From the IMG/VR virus record IMGVR_UViG_3300027987_000471, positions 1 through 51,307 of that record: DNA of 51,307 bases, one strand, 5' to 3'. Both the position numbers and the translations under genes were made by a program. Shown here one piece after another: positions 8,564-17,254 of the stretch (position 1 is its first letter; every line of letters starts with the position of its first letter). Below the pieces are notes generated by a model, which saw nothing but the letters and a program-made list of their open reading frames with translations, searched no databases and had not been told where the DNA came from. The DNA is from a virus.

Positions 8564-9196
8564 ATGCCCTACGAAAATATAAAAGCTCAGCGCGGCGCTT
8601 CTCCTGTCGTCACAATAGGCGATGTTAGAGTATCGGCTTCCTTGAGTGAGAGTCACGAGCTTACTTCTGATGTGACCTCATCTCCCGTAGAAGGCAAGAT
8701 TGATACGAACGATCATATCTACAAAAAGCCTAGAGTAGTATCTATCGACGGTAAAGTGTCTGATGTAGTTATAGAGAATGGTTATCCGGGAAAATCGCTA
8801 GTAGAGTCTTTCAGAGTAGGTAATGAAAATAATCCGGCTATAGAGGCGTGGCATACTGTCAAAAGTTATTGGGATGAATCAAAGATAATAGATATTGAAA
8901 CTTCTTTAGAGACGCTGCCTTCTATGGCTATAGTTAAATTTTCGGTAACAAGAGGGCCGGGAGAATCTACTACTGTACTTCGTTTTTCTGTGACTGCTAA
9001 GCAACTTAATGTTGTTGCTACGCAGACGACAGCGGCGCTTACTCTGCCCGAGCCCAAAAGCAACACAGTAAAAGGCAAAGCTGAAGGCAAAGGGAAAAAG
9101 CCGAATAAGAACGCGAATGAGGCGCAAGATACTAAAGCTAAACAGTCTACTCTGTCCAGATTGGCTGGAGGCGTAACCGGGTTTTTGGGTTTTTGA
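8564..9196 (+). CDS. Dit-like baseplate/distal tail protein
   Basis: A 210-residue protein right after the tape measure. Residues 15-75 (VSASLSESHELTSDVTSSPVEG, then VVSIDGKVSD) match the N-terminal fold of Dit-like phage baseplate proteins that form the ring where tail tube meets baseplate. The last 60 residues are a Lys/Gly-rich linker followed by a hydrophobic end. The start lies one base after the previous stop. Confidence 0.72.
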   Translation: MPYENIKAQRGASPVVTIGDVRVSASLSESHELTSDVTSSPVEGKIDTNDHIYKKPRVVSIDGKVSDVVIENGYPGKSLVESFRVGNENNPAIEAWHTVKSYWDESKIIDIETSLETLPSMAIVKFSVTRGPGESTTVLRFSVTAKQLNVVATQTTAALTLPEPKSNTVKGKAEGKGKKPNKNANEAQDTKAKQSTLSRLAGGVTGFLGF

Positions 9197-9197
9197 T

Positions 9198-9545
9198 ATG
9201 ATAGAGATAGTTCAAACTGAAACTGACGGCTCCAGGCACTACGACGTAGAGAAGAATTTAGATGGAGTTAGTTTCATACTTCGTTTTATTTGGAACGAAT
9301 ATGATCAACATTGGTTTTTATCCGTATTAACAGAAGATGAGGAAGAGATACAGGGAGCGCAGTCTTATCGTCTTGTCAACGGGTGCTATCCGTTGAATCA
9401 ATCTAGGGACCCCAAGCGCCCTGAGGGAGAACTTTATCTTTTGGCGCAGTCTACGGCAGATCCTGTCCTATTGACATTGGGAATATCTTCTATTCTATTG
9501 TATATACCTAGAGAAGATATTTTAGCACTGAGAGCGCAGCTATGA
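9198..9545 (+). CDS. Baseplate plug protein (Pam3 gp18-like, DUF6983-like)
   Basis: A 115-residue beta-rich protein. It has the plug-family layout: GVSFILRFIWNEYDQHWF, an acidic turn, then YRLVNGCYPLN, a PEGELYLL strand and a final ILLYIP. Such proteins sit between distal tail protein and hub in small contractile baseplates, which is its genetic position here. It overlaps the hub gene by 4 bases. Confidence 0.68.
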   Translation: MIEIVQTETDGSRHYDVEKNLDGVSFILRFIWNEYDQHWFLSVLTEDEEEIQGAQSYRLVNGCYPLNQSRDPKRPEGELYLLAQSTADPVLLTLGISSILLYIPREDILALRAQL

Positions 9546-10363
9546 GTTTAATTTTCGGCAGAAAATACGAACTTATAGTAGACGACATGTTGTTTACTGA
9601 TCTAGATTTAGGCTTTACTGTAGTAAGGACTTTAAAAGATACCTCTCCCAATTCGCTGGAGCTTACCATAACAAATGTTTCAGAAGGCCGAAGGCTGTCT
9701 ATGGTTCTAAAAAAATCGCCTGCAGTGCAGCTCAGTGCCGGTTACGAAGAGAATTTTGGAGTGATTTTTCTAGGGGAAGCCAGGGAGATAACGCCTACTA
9801 AGCAAAATACAGAGTGGATAATGTCTATATCTTCAGGAGACGGCGAAGACTCCATGGCAAAATCGAGAGTCAATAAGTCATTTGCTCCCGGTGTTTCGTA
9901 TGAGACAGTAATTCTTGAAGTTGCCAAATCTATGGGAGGTATAGGTTTGGGAAATTTAGAAAAGCTTTTGAAGAAAGGGGCTTTGCCCACAAAAAGAAAA
10001 AAATTTGTGAAAGGTGTCACTGTAAGTGGTCCTTCTAAAAAAGAGCTTCGGCGTTTAATGTTGGCCTCAGGCCTAGAGTGGAGCATCCAAAACAAGCAGT
10101 TTCAAGTTCTAGAGGCCAACAAAACTTTAAGCTCTGTAGCTTATGTTTTGTCAAAAGATACAGGCCTTGTAGGATCGCCTGTGTCTGACAACAGAGGGAA
10201 TCTAGAATTTATTTGCAATATGAATCCTCAAATAGTTCCAGGTAGACAGGTAGAAATTTCATCTAAATACGTGAAAGGCTTTTATAGATGCGTTAGAGTT
10301 GAGTACAGAGGCACTTATCCCGATGGTGAGTGGAGAAACGTAGTAGAGGCGACCAGAATATGA
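9542..10363 (+). CDS. Baseplate hub protein (gp27/gpD-like)
   Basis: A 273-residue protein with the order of features of T4 gp27-like and P2 gpD-like hubs: GRKYELIVDDMLFTDLDLGF at the start, an LELTITNVSEGRR strand pair, GVIFLGEAREI, a central basic region, and RRLMLASGLEWSIQNKQF before a C-terminal barrel (VPGRQVEISSKYVKGFY, RCVRVEYRG). It would form the trimeric platform for the spike. Its end overlaps the spike start as ATGA. Confidence 0.8.
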   Translation: MSLIFGRKYELIVDDMLFTDLDLGFTVVRTLKDTSPNSLELTITNVSEGRRLSMVLKKSPAVQLSAGYEENFGVIFLGEAREITPTKQNTEWIMSISSGDGEDSMAKSRVNKSFAPGVSYETVILEVAKSMGGIGLGNLEKLLKKGALPTKRKKFVKGVTVSGPSKKELRRLMLASGLEWSIQNKQFQVLEANKTLSSVAYVLSKDTGLVGSPVSDNRGNLEFICNMNPQIVPGRQVEISSKYVKGFYRCVRVEYRGTYPDGEWRNVVEATRI

Positions 10364-10929
10364 CGATAACACCGGACGAAATAGAAATTATCGAAGCCGC
10401 TATCGAATCGGATAGATTGGATCTTCACACTATGCGCGCAGGCACAGTTCAAGCAGTAAACGGAAAATATGTTGATGTGCGCTTAGATGTTAAACGTCTT
10501 ATTCCCGACGAGAACGGCGGGTTGGCCGAGGAGCAGATATGTGTTTTGAAGAATGTGCCTGTTTGGTGTTATAGAGATGCCACATTTCATGTAAGTTTCC
10601 CTATAAAAGCAGGCACAGAAGGAGCGGTATTTTTTTCAGAAACTTCGTTAGGCCAATGGCGCGCCGGATCAGGATCAGAAGTGCCCGACGATTCAGGTTT
10701 GCATACCTTAACAGGCGCTATATTCTTTCCCGGCATGGTTCGAGATGCCGCTACAGACGCTTTGGCGACTCCGAATGATGGTTTGGTTGTCGGAACAGTA
10801 GACGGGACAATAGCAGTATCTATACAGGAGAACGGTACTATAACTGCTGAGAATAGTGCCGGAAGTTTTGATTTAGCACCTTCAGGGCGTTTCTCGGCGA
10901 ACGGCAACAATTTTACGGTAGACCCATGA
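10360..10929 (+). CDS. Baseplate spike protein with Gp138 N-terminal domain
   Basis: A 189-residue protein. I chose ATG 10360, which overlaps the hub stop as ATGA, rather than the upstream in-frame start at 10330. Residues about 20-125 form a Gp138-type OB domain (RAGTVQAVNGKYVDVRLDV, then KNVPVWCYRDATFHVSFPIKAG and GTEGAVFFSE). The remainder alternates hydrophobic and polar residues (GTIAVSIQENGTITAENSAGSF), as expected of a short triple-stranded beta spike that pierces the outer membrane. Confidence 0.8.
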   Translation: MTITPDEIEIIEAAIESDRLDLHTMRAGTVQAVNGKYVDVRLDVKRLIPDENGGLAEEQICVLKNVPVWCYRDATFHVSFPIKAGTEGAVFFSETSLGQWRAGSGSEVPDDSGLHTLTGAIFFPGMVRDAATDALATPNDGLVVGTVDGTIAVSIQENGTITAENSAGSFDLAPSGRFSANGNNFTVDP

Positions 10930-11333
10930 CCTATTTTGCAAACGAAAGCGCTCAAGTCGGCTTGGATAATATAGCAGGCCCACCGGATCTGGTCTATTCT
11001 GGAGACGTAGTCATATCCGATGTAAGACTGACTAAAACTTATGATACGAACGTCAGAGCGGACGGCACTCGGGTTGCGACAACTTCTATAGTTTCTGTTT
11101 GGACGCCTGCTTGCCCTTTTAGTTCAGCGTCTTATACGTTTGTCTCCGGCGCGGGCAGCATATTAGCGCAGTCTGTAAGCTGCAGGTGCTCAGGAGCAGC
11201 ACCTATGCGTCTTAACGACAGCGGAACATGTCAGGGAGTATGGAACCAAACCAGTGCTCCTTATACGCCTATAGCATGTTCGTGCAATTTTTCTGTTACG
11301 GATGCCGGTCAAGATAAAGCGAGAGGGCTATGA
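10926..11333 (+). CDS. Putative spike-tip (PAAR-like) protein
   Basis: A 135-residue cysteine-containing protein placed directly after the spike gene. The centre reads like PAAR-type tips: YTFVSGAGSILAQSVSCRCSG, APMRLNDSGTCQGVW and PIACSCNFSVTDAGQ. The cysteines (CRC, TC, CSC) could coordinate an iron or zinc ion at the apex. ATGA overlaps on both sides show tight coupling to spike and fibre genes. The family call rests on position and the Gly/Cys pattern, so it is moderate. Confidence 0.5.
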   Translation: MTYFANESAQVGLDNIAGPPDLVYSGDVVISDVRLTKTYDTNVRADGTRVATTSIVSVWTPACPFSSASYTFVSGAGSILAQSVSCRCSGAAPMRLNDSGTCQGVWNQTSAPYTPIACSCNFSVTDAGQDKARGL

Positions 11334-14233
11334 CAAACACTATTGCGTCTATGAGCGGCCCAAATAATGATTGGGTGTGGAGCAATGGCAGGCGTGTTTT
11401 TGTTACCGGATCAGACCTTATTCGCCAACGGTGGGGAATAAGAGCGCGGTCCATAAAAGGCGAATGGGTAATAGATAAAAACAGCGGGATCCCATACTGG
11501 GAAGAGATATTCATAAAAGGCTACTCGAATAGGCGCATAAAAGAAATTTTCCGTGAGATGTCATTAGCGACGCAGGGCGTCATCCGAGTAATCGACATAA
11601 ACCCGGGCAAGCTGAATCCAGCAACGCGCCGTCTGGATGATTTAGTTGTCAATTGTCTGATTCAAGGCGATACCGGCGAAGAGTTGGCCACTTTTAGATT
11701 TTTGTCTGATGTTTATGACATCGGCACACCGGGAAATATTATTTCGGTTACGCCCCCAGAAACAGGCATATCACCTGTCTATTTTTCTTATGTGCAGCGC
11801 GATGGAGGCCCTTTGTGGGCGGATTATTGCGTGTTTTATGCAGGCTCAGGCATAACACTCAGTGACGGCGCTCACGGCATCGCTATATCAGCTTCTGGTG
11901 TGCAGTCAATCGGCGTTCAAGGACAGACGCCGCTTACTGGAGCGCCTACACTATCCGCAGGAGACGGGATTGTTTTAACCCAGACAACCGGAAATATAGA
12001 AATAGCCAATTCTGGATTGTTTTCTATATCGTCTAACGACAACGATGAGCAGTTGGTAGGGCACCAAAAAATAGTGGAAGGTGCTAATATAGTAATAGAC
12101 GCCTTAGATTCAGACGCTGGTTTCAAAATAGCCGCTATAACCGGAGGGCCTTGGTATACGGCAGCGTCGGTAAATTTAGTTGCGGGCATCTTAAACAGTG
12201 GAACGGTAGCCGGAACTTATAACTATAGAGACGCATCTTTATATGATGTGCAGGAAATAGCCGCAACCCCAGGCTTCGATATACAATTTACATATACAGG
12301 AGTAGGCAATTTTAAAAAATTGATAGCCTATCTTCGTTACAACGGTAGTGTGTCGCATACAGTAGCTCTTAGACTCTACAATATAAATACCGTTACTTGG
12401 GATACAGTTTTAACTTTTACTTTGTCTGATTCTTGGGAAGTCTATGAGGTAGCCGTAGATAGTCCGGAAGATTATATAAATGGTTCTGATGAAGTTATTG
12501 CCGGATTGTATCATTCGAGCGCCGGAAACGCTTCTCACAACATCGAAATAGATTTATTTGTTCTAGAAAAAGACGCTTTGGCAGGCACCCCGGGAGTGAC
12601 TGACCATGGTGCGCTGACTGGATTAGCTGATTCAGCAGATCACGCTTACGCTTTTATGCATAATGGCAGCCGTGCTATGACGGGCGCTTTTAATTTGGCG
12701 TCACAAAATATAACAGATTCGAATAGAGCCAGCAGCAGCTGGGCGTCTTCAGGTATTCCTTGGACAGATAACCCGGCAGAATGGACGGCTGTCCGAGATC
12801 TGATAGGTTACGAAGGGTCTATAGCTCGTGCTATCATTCAAGCCGCTGCTTCGGGTGCTGGTGGAGTTACGTCTTTGAACACGCTGGCAGGCGATTTAGT
12901 TCTCACTGTAGGTTCGAATATCGTGCTTGATGTAGCTACACCCAATATCGAAATAGGAGTTGGAGGCTTAGCGGAAAATCAAGTTTTGATCGGTGCTGCT
13001 GGCGGTTCTATATTCCAAACTAATTACTTAACCTATGATGCTAATAATCAGCTGACAATAGGTGCCGGTTTTCCCGGACAGAGCACATTGGGCGCAGGTT
13101 TTGTTACCGGAGGAGTTGTAGCTATCGGCGGCACAGGAAGGCTGTATTTTAATAACACCGCGTCTATATCTGATGCGAATAGAGCAGGCAGCACGTGGGC
13201 TTCTCCGGGAATACGTGTATCTGCTAGCGCTGCTGAATGGTCTGCCATAGAGACACTGCTAGGCTCAGAAGGCTCATTGTTTGGGGCTATTTTAGCTTCT
13301 GCAGAAGGCAATACTTTAGACGAAGCTTATGATCAGGGAGGGGCAGGCGTAGGGGCGCTTATAACAGCCGATACGGGGCCTGTTGTAATTCAGAATACGG
13401 GGCAAAACAGTGTTTTGAATATTCAGCAAATATCGGCGACTACCTCTGGAATAGATTCTGTAGTAAACATCGCAAATAACAGTATAGCGCCCGAAGCTTT
13501 CGATATTAATTTTTCAGGCATAGCCGGTAACTATGCGGGCGTAAGCGATTATGATGATGAGGAGTATTTACTAGGGCATAGACTTTATTGCAATAATCAA
13601 ATTCTATCTATGATTTGCGAAGAAGATACTGCTGATCACGAATCGCACAGTCTTGTTTCGGTCAGACGCTTTGCCACGAATCCCGATAATTATCTGACTA
13701 AAGCGATGCTGTTGTCTGCTCATTACGATGCTGACGGTGTTCCGCCAACTTACCACGCGGCTAGAGTAGAAACGCAGATACGATGCACAACGGCGAATGA
13801 TTGGCATACGACTATTTACATGAATGCGTCAGGAGATGACGGCTCTATAGACGTAAGCGGGACCGATATAACTTTCGCAAAAACTGTGTCTTACGGTGCA
13901 GCGCCCTATACAGCAACTTATGCTGCAGGCACGCTTGTTGTGGATTGGACAAACGGCGCGGTGCAAAAAGCCGTCATAACAGGCGCGGTTACATCGGTAT
14001 CTTTCACTGCGCCAAGGGGAGTTACACCTAATTTGTTTATAGACATTGAATCTCCCAGCGGAGATTTCTCAATTAGCGGTTTTCCTGCTAATGTGCAGTG
14101 GCAAGGTTCCATAGATCCTGATTCATCTACTTTTACTATCTATTCAGGGACGTCGGCGACTATATCACTTGCCTATCTTGGGACATCGATGGGCTATAGA
14201 GCAACTATTTTGCCGCAGGTGCCGACAGCATGA
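11330..14233 (+). CDS. gp25-like baseplate wedge domain fused to a long tail fibre
   Basis: A 967-residue protein. Residues about 10-125 match a gp25/gpW-like wedge protein (VTGSDLIRQRWGIRARSIKG, EWVIDKNSGIPYWEEI, MSLATQGVIRVIDINPG, DLVVNCLIQGDTGEE). The rest is fibre-like: repeated trimer-type strands (ISVTPPETGI, LNTLAGDLVLTVGSNIV) and duplicated SNRASSSWASSGI / DANRAGSTWASPGI segments near residues 465 and 620. It ends with a beta-domain. Wedge proteins usually stand alone at about 130 residues, so this looks like a fusion anchoring a fibre directly in the baseplate. Confidence 0.72.
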   Translation: MTNTIASMSGPNNDWVWSNGRRVFVTGSDLIRQRWGIRARSIKGEWVIDKNSGIPYWEEIFIKGYSNRRIKEIFREMSLATQGVIRVIDINPGKLNPATRRLDDLVVNCLIQGDTGEELATFRFLSDVYDIGTPGNIISVTPPETGISPVYFSYVQRDGGPLWADYCVFYAGSGITLSDGAHGIAISASGVQSIGVQGQTPLTGAPTLSAGDGIVLTQTTGNIEIANSGLFSISSNDNDEQLVGHQKIVEGANIVIDALDSDAGFKIAAITGGPWYTAASVNLVAGILNSGTVAGTYNYRDASLYDVQEIAATPGFDIQFTYTGVGNFKKLIAYLRYNGSVSHTVALRLYNINTVTWDTVLTFTLSDSWEVYEVAVDSPEDYINGSDEVIAGLYHSSAGNASHNIEIDLFVLEKDALAGTPGVTDHGALTGLADSADHAYAFMHNGSRAMTGAFNLASQNITDSNRASSSWASSGIPWTDNPAEWTAVRDLIGYEGSIARAIIQAAASGAGGVTSLNTLAGDLVLTVGSNIVLDVATPNIEIGVGGLAENQVLIGAAGGSIFQTNYLTYDANNQLTIGAGFPGQSTLGAGFVTGGVVAIGGTGRLYFNNTASISDANRAGSTWASPGIRVSASAAEWSAIETLLGSEGSLFGAILASAEGNTLDEAYDQGGAGVGALITADTGPVVIQNTGQNSVLNIQQISATTSGIDSVVNIANNSIAPEAFDINFSGIAGNYAGVSDYDDEEYLLGHRLYCNNQILSMICEEDTADHESHSLVSVRRFATNPDNYLTKAMLLSAHYDADGVPPTYHAARVETQIRCTTANDWHTTIYMNASGDDGSIDVSGTDITFAKTVSYGAAPYTATYAAGTLVVDWTNGAVQKAVITGAVTSVSFTAPRGVTPNLFIDIESPSGDFSISGFPANVQWQGSIDPDSSTFTIYSGTSATISLAYLGTSMGYRATILPQVPTA

Positions 14234-14952
14234 TCGGAATTCACGCTATTACAGAAAGCCTTGGAGGATCATCTGTACCCTGTTATGTTCCTGCCGGCGC
14301 GCCTCCTGATCTGATGCTGATATGCGTAGTAATAGCGGCCGCTGTTGACTATGATAATCATATCCCTAGCCTAGTTTGGAATCCCACACGGAATGGAGAT
14401 CAACTAGATAGTCAAATCCCTCCATATTATAGAGAGATAACCGGAATACAGCATACCGGAGAACCTTATATAGGCTTTCGCTATCAGGTTAGAATTTTTA
14501 GGCAGCCATCTCCCGACGTAGGCAACTACCCTATAACAATCGGACTGAGCACGAGCGGTGATGCTGTTTTAAGAAGGTCTATTAGAGCTTATTTGTTGAC
14601 GCGCGCCACTTACCACACTGTTGGGGGCACTTCCGGAACAAGTGGGACATCAGACAGCAGAAATTTTGGGCCGCTTGGTTATTGGGGCGCTATGCAGATA
14701 GGCGGAGCCGCTGCAGTTGGCGACATAGCTTACGGACAACCATTTGATACTGTTAATGTTTCGGCGTCTTCTTTGGATAATTCGTCATGGTTTTCTAATG
14801 CAACCTACGGGTCTTATTATAGGATTGCGGCGAACGTTGATAATGCTATACTAGGCACTAGAGTATCGTGGTCTCCGGCGACATGGTACGCAAACGCTGT
14901 TATAAATTTGAACGCGGAAGATTTATTAATTCCGCTTAATTCTGAAGGATAA
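14230..14952 (+). CDS. Hypothetical tail-associated protein
   Basis: A 240-residue protein overlapping the fibre gene by 4 bases. It is rich in Tyr, Gly and Ser with beta-prone segments and a TSGTSGTSDS linker. I do not recognise the family. Its place between the fibre and the baseplate J block suggests a fibre-associated or receptor-facing virion protein. It is followed by a new AAGGAG ribosome site. Confidence 0.6.
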   Translation: MIGIHAITESLGGSSVPCYVPAGAPPDLMLICVVIAAAVDYDNHIPSLVWNPTRNGDQLDSQIPPYYREITGIQHTGEPYIGFRYQVRIFRQPSPDVGNYPITIGLSTSGDAVLRRSIRAYLLTRATYHTVGGTSGTSGTSDSRNFGPLGYWGAMQIGGAAAVGDIAYGQPFDTVNVSASSLDNSSWFSNATYGSYYRIAANVDNAILGTRVSWSPATWYANAVINLNAEDLLIPLNSEG

Positions 14953-14961
14953 GGAGCAAAA

Positions 14962-15471
14962 ATGGAAAAAACTTACACAATCGAAGAGGCCCAAGTAATT
15001 TACACAACCGGATCTACCCTTAGGGGTGTGGGCAACCAAAAAATGGTTTACGCGCTGGAGAGAAATCTAGAAGCTATCCGAAAAGCCATAAAAGAAAGCC
15101 GAGTGGCTTCCGAAATAGACGCCAGTCTACCGGCAAAAAGCCTAAAAGAAGCCGAAGATAAGCTTATAAAAGCGGCTCAAGAGCTTTCCGAAGATATGCC
15201 AGAAGATAAAAAAGATGCTTGGTTCGCTGAAGAGTCGAAAAAACTAAAACCCTTCAGGGATAGATTTAACGATCTTGATTCGAATTGGAGAAAAGGCACA
15301 GTAACTTTTCCTGTCTACACTTTGAAAGAAAAAGACATCAGAGAGGTGGAGCTTTCTGAGATTGACGGCGCACCGAGAGACCCCAAGCACACAGACGCTC
15401 AATTTCTGAATCAATACCGAGCACGTTATAACTGGATTTTAACGATGCTTGATTGCGTTGTTTTCGAATAG
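14962..15471 (+). CDS. Hypothetical helical protein in baseplate block
   Basis: A 169-residue, charged, mostly helical protein with a strong ribosome site (AAGGAGCAAAAATG). It begins MEKTYTIEEAQVIYTTG and has a KEKDIREVELSEIDG segment near residue 120. I cannot place it in a named family. Being inside the baseplate operon it could be a baseplate chaperone or assembly factor, but the sequence does not show it. Confidence 0.6.
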   Translation: MEKTYTIEEAQVIYTTGSTLRGVGNQKMVYALERNLEAIRKAIKESRVASEIDASLPAKSLKEAEDKLIKAAQELSEDMPEDKKDAWFAEESKKLKPFRDRFNDLDSNWRKGTVTFPVYTLKEKDIREVELSEIDGAPRDPKHTDAQFLNQYRARYNWILTMLDCVVFE

Positions 15472-15483
15472 CAGAGGTAAACT

Positions 15484-16656
15484 ATGGCGGGTGTATCAAG
15501 TTCCGGTTTCACTAGCAAGACGTTTGAGGAGATAAGAGAGTCTATAAACAATAGAGTCTATACTAATGTGTCGCCGGAACTTGATCTATCTGATGATTCA
15601 TTAGACGGTGTAGAAATAGCCGCAATATCTTTAGAGATAGCTGACATGTGGGAAGCTTTACAGGCCCTTCAAGCGGCATTCGACCCCAATCAAGCTTCGG
15701 ATTGGACGCTAGAGCAAAGAGCGGCGCTAACGGGCACCTATAAATCGACCTATACCTATACTCGAGTATACGCACGAGTGCAGTTAGAGCCCAACGCAAG
15801 CTTGCCTGCCGGCGCTATCGCCAATTTAACAGGAAAGCCTAATACTAGATTCGCTTCTGAAACGGAAGTGGCGGGGGACGCTTCAGGAGGATATTTCTTC
15901 GTATGGTTCTCCGCTACAGAAGCAGGTCCTATAGCCGTAGATGTGGGCGAACTGGATGAAATAAACGTCTCTGAGCCTGGTTGGTTGGCTGTAACAAATC
16001 TGGTTGCGCAAGACACTTTAGGAACAGTTCCCGAAGAAGACGAAGAATTTAGAGACAAGAGACTTAGAGAACTTGCCGGCGCGGGATCTAGCACTTTAGC
16101 CGCGGTAAAAGCGGCCATATCTAGAGTTGCAAATGTTATTGACGTAGTCGGTTTTGAAAACGAGAACAATATTCCTCAAGGACTACTGCCTAGAAATTCT
16201 GTGCGTTTTATTGTCCGAGGGGGCGCGGACGAAGACATAGCCGATGCTATTTTTGCAGAACGCGCCGGCGGCGGTGCCGGAACAGCGGGAGATACCGCTA
16301 TAGTAGTTACCGACAGTTCAAATGTGCCTCATACAATACGAATTGACCGGCCTGTCGAGCGAGATTTTTATGCGGCTATTCAGATAAGAGTGACTACGGA
16401 ATGGGCAGGATCTGACGGCGTAGCCGCCGTAAAAGCCGCCGTAAAAGCTTATATCGACAGTCTTCATGTGGGAGACGAAATAATTTATGAGAAAGTGATT
16501 GGGTCTTTTATCTTCATAGCCGGTGTTTATGATTTGGATACCTGCGTTATTGGTCTGGCAGACCCACCCGCAACATCGGATGACATTGAAGTAGCTTATA
16601 ACGATGCTATATCGTGTTCCGTTGACGATATAGACGTGACTGCTGTGCAGGTGTAA
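15484..16656 (+). CDS. Baseplate J-like protein (Mu gp47 / P2 gpJ family)
   Basis: A 390-residue protein with the classic J-family order: GFTSKTFEEIRESINNRV at the start, DLSDDSLDGVEIAAISLEIADMW near residue 45, LTGTYKSTYTYTRVYARVQ, then DEEFRDKRLRELAGAGSSTLAAVKAAI about residues 182-208 and a ferredoxin-like C-terminal domain (GVAAVKAAVKAYIDSLHVGDEI). It forms the wedges that surround the hub and trigger sheath contraction. It is followed one base later by the gpI-like gene, the standard order. Confidence 0.9.
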   Translation: MAGVSSSGFTSKTFEEIRESINNRVYTNVSPELDLSDDSLDGVEIAAISLEIADMWEALQALQAAFDPNQASDWTLEQRAALTGTYKSTYTYTRVYARVQLEPNASLPAGAIANLTGKPNTRFASETEVAGDASGGYFFVWFSATEAGPIAVDVGELDEINVSEPGWLAVTNLVAQDTLGTVPEEDEEFRDKRLRELAGAGSSTLAAVKAAISRVANVIDVVGFENENNIPQGLLPRNSVRFIVRGGADEDIADAIFAERAGGGAGTAGDTAIVVTDSSNVPHTIRIDRPVERDFYAAIQIRVTTEWAGSDGVAAVKAAVKAYIDSLHVGDEIIYEKVIGSFIFIAGVYDLDTCVIGLADPPATSDDIEVAYNDAISCSVDDIDVTAVQV

Positions 16657-16657
16657 G

Positions 16658-17254
16658 ATGCCTCCTCCCGAAGTAAACGGTAACAGAATAAATAAAGCGA
16701 TCGGCAATTTAAAAACTCAATACAAGAGCGCTGCCGGCATACAGCAAATTTTAGCAGCCGAAGTCGAAGAGATTGAAGAATTCGAACAGGCGCTTATAGA
16801 TGTTTGGGTGAAGTATACAATCGAATACGGCGAAGGATATACTTTAGACCTACTCGGCAGAATTGTTGATGCTTTGCGCAAAGGGCTGTCAGATACAGAC
16901 TATAAAGCACTTCTACGCGCGCAGATTTTGACTTTGAGATCAAACGGAAGAATAGAAGAATTATACACAATACTGCGTACTATTGAAGATCGAGAATACA
17001 GAATATATGCACAGCACCCTATGACTTTAATCGTAGAATCTAGAGACGCATGGGGGGCGATAGACGTAGATATAGTTATAGATATTCTCAACAGAGCAAG
17101 GGAAATGTGCTGGGATCTGGTGTTCGTATATTTCGAAACTTATACTCCTCTGCGCTTCGCTTCTCAAGACGCTACACCAGAGTACAGCTCAACAGAAGGG
17201 CTAGCTGACGTCACCGGAACTACCGGAGGTCGTTTTGCGAGGGATAGACGATGA
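16658..17254 (+). CDS. Baseplate wedge protein, gpI/DUF2612-like
   Basis: A 198-residue protein. The core, from ALIDVWVKYTIEYGEGYTLD through LLGRIVDALRKGLSDTDY to KALLRAQILTLRSNGRIEEL, is the recognisable signature of DUF2612-type proteins that pair with gpJ in contractile baseplates. A Ser/Thr/Gly-rich C terminus likely docks the next fibre protein. It overlaps that gene by 4 bases. Confidence 0.78.
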   Translation: MPPPEVNGNRINKAIGNLKTQYKSAAGIQQILAAEVEEIEEFEQALIDVWVKYTIEYGEGYTLDLLGRIVDALRKGLSDTDYKALLRAQILTLRSNGRIEELYTILRTIEDREYRIYAQHPMTLIVESRDAWGAIDVDIVIDILNRAREMCWDLVFVYFETYTPLRFASQDATPEYSSTEGLADVTGTTGGRFARDRR

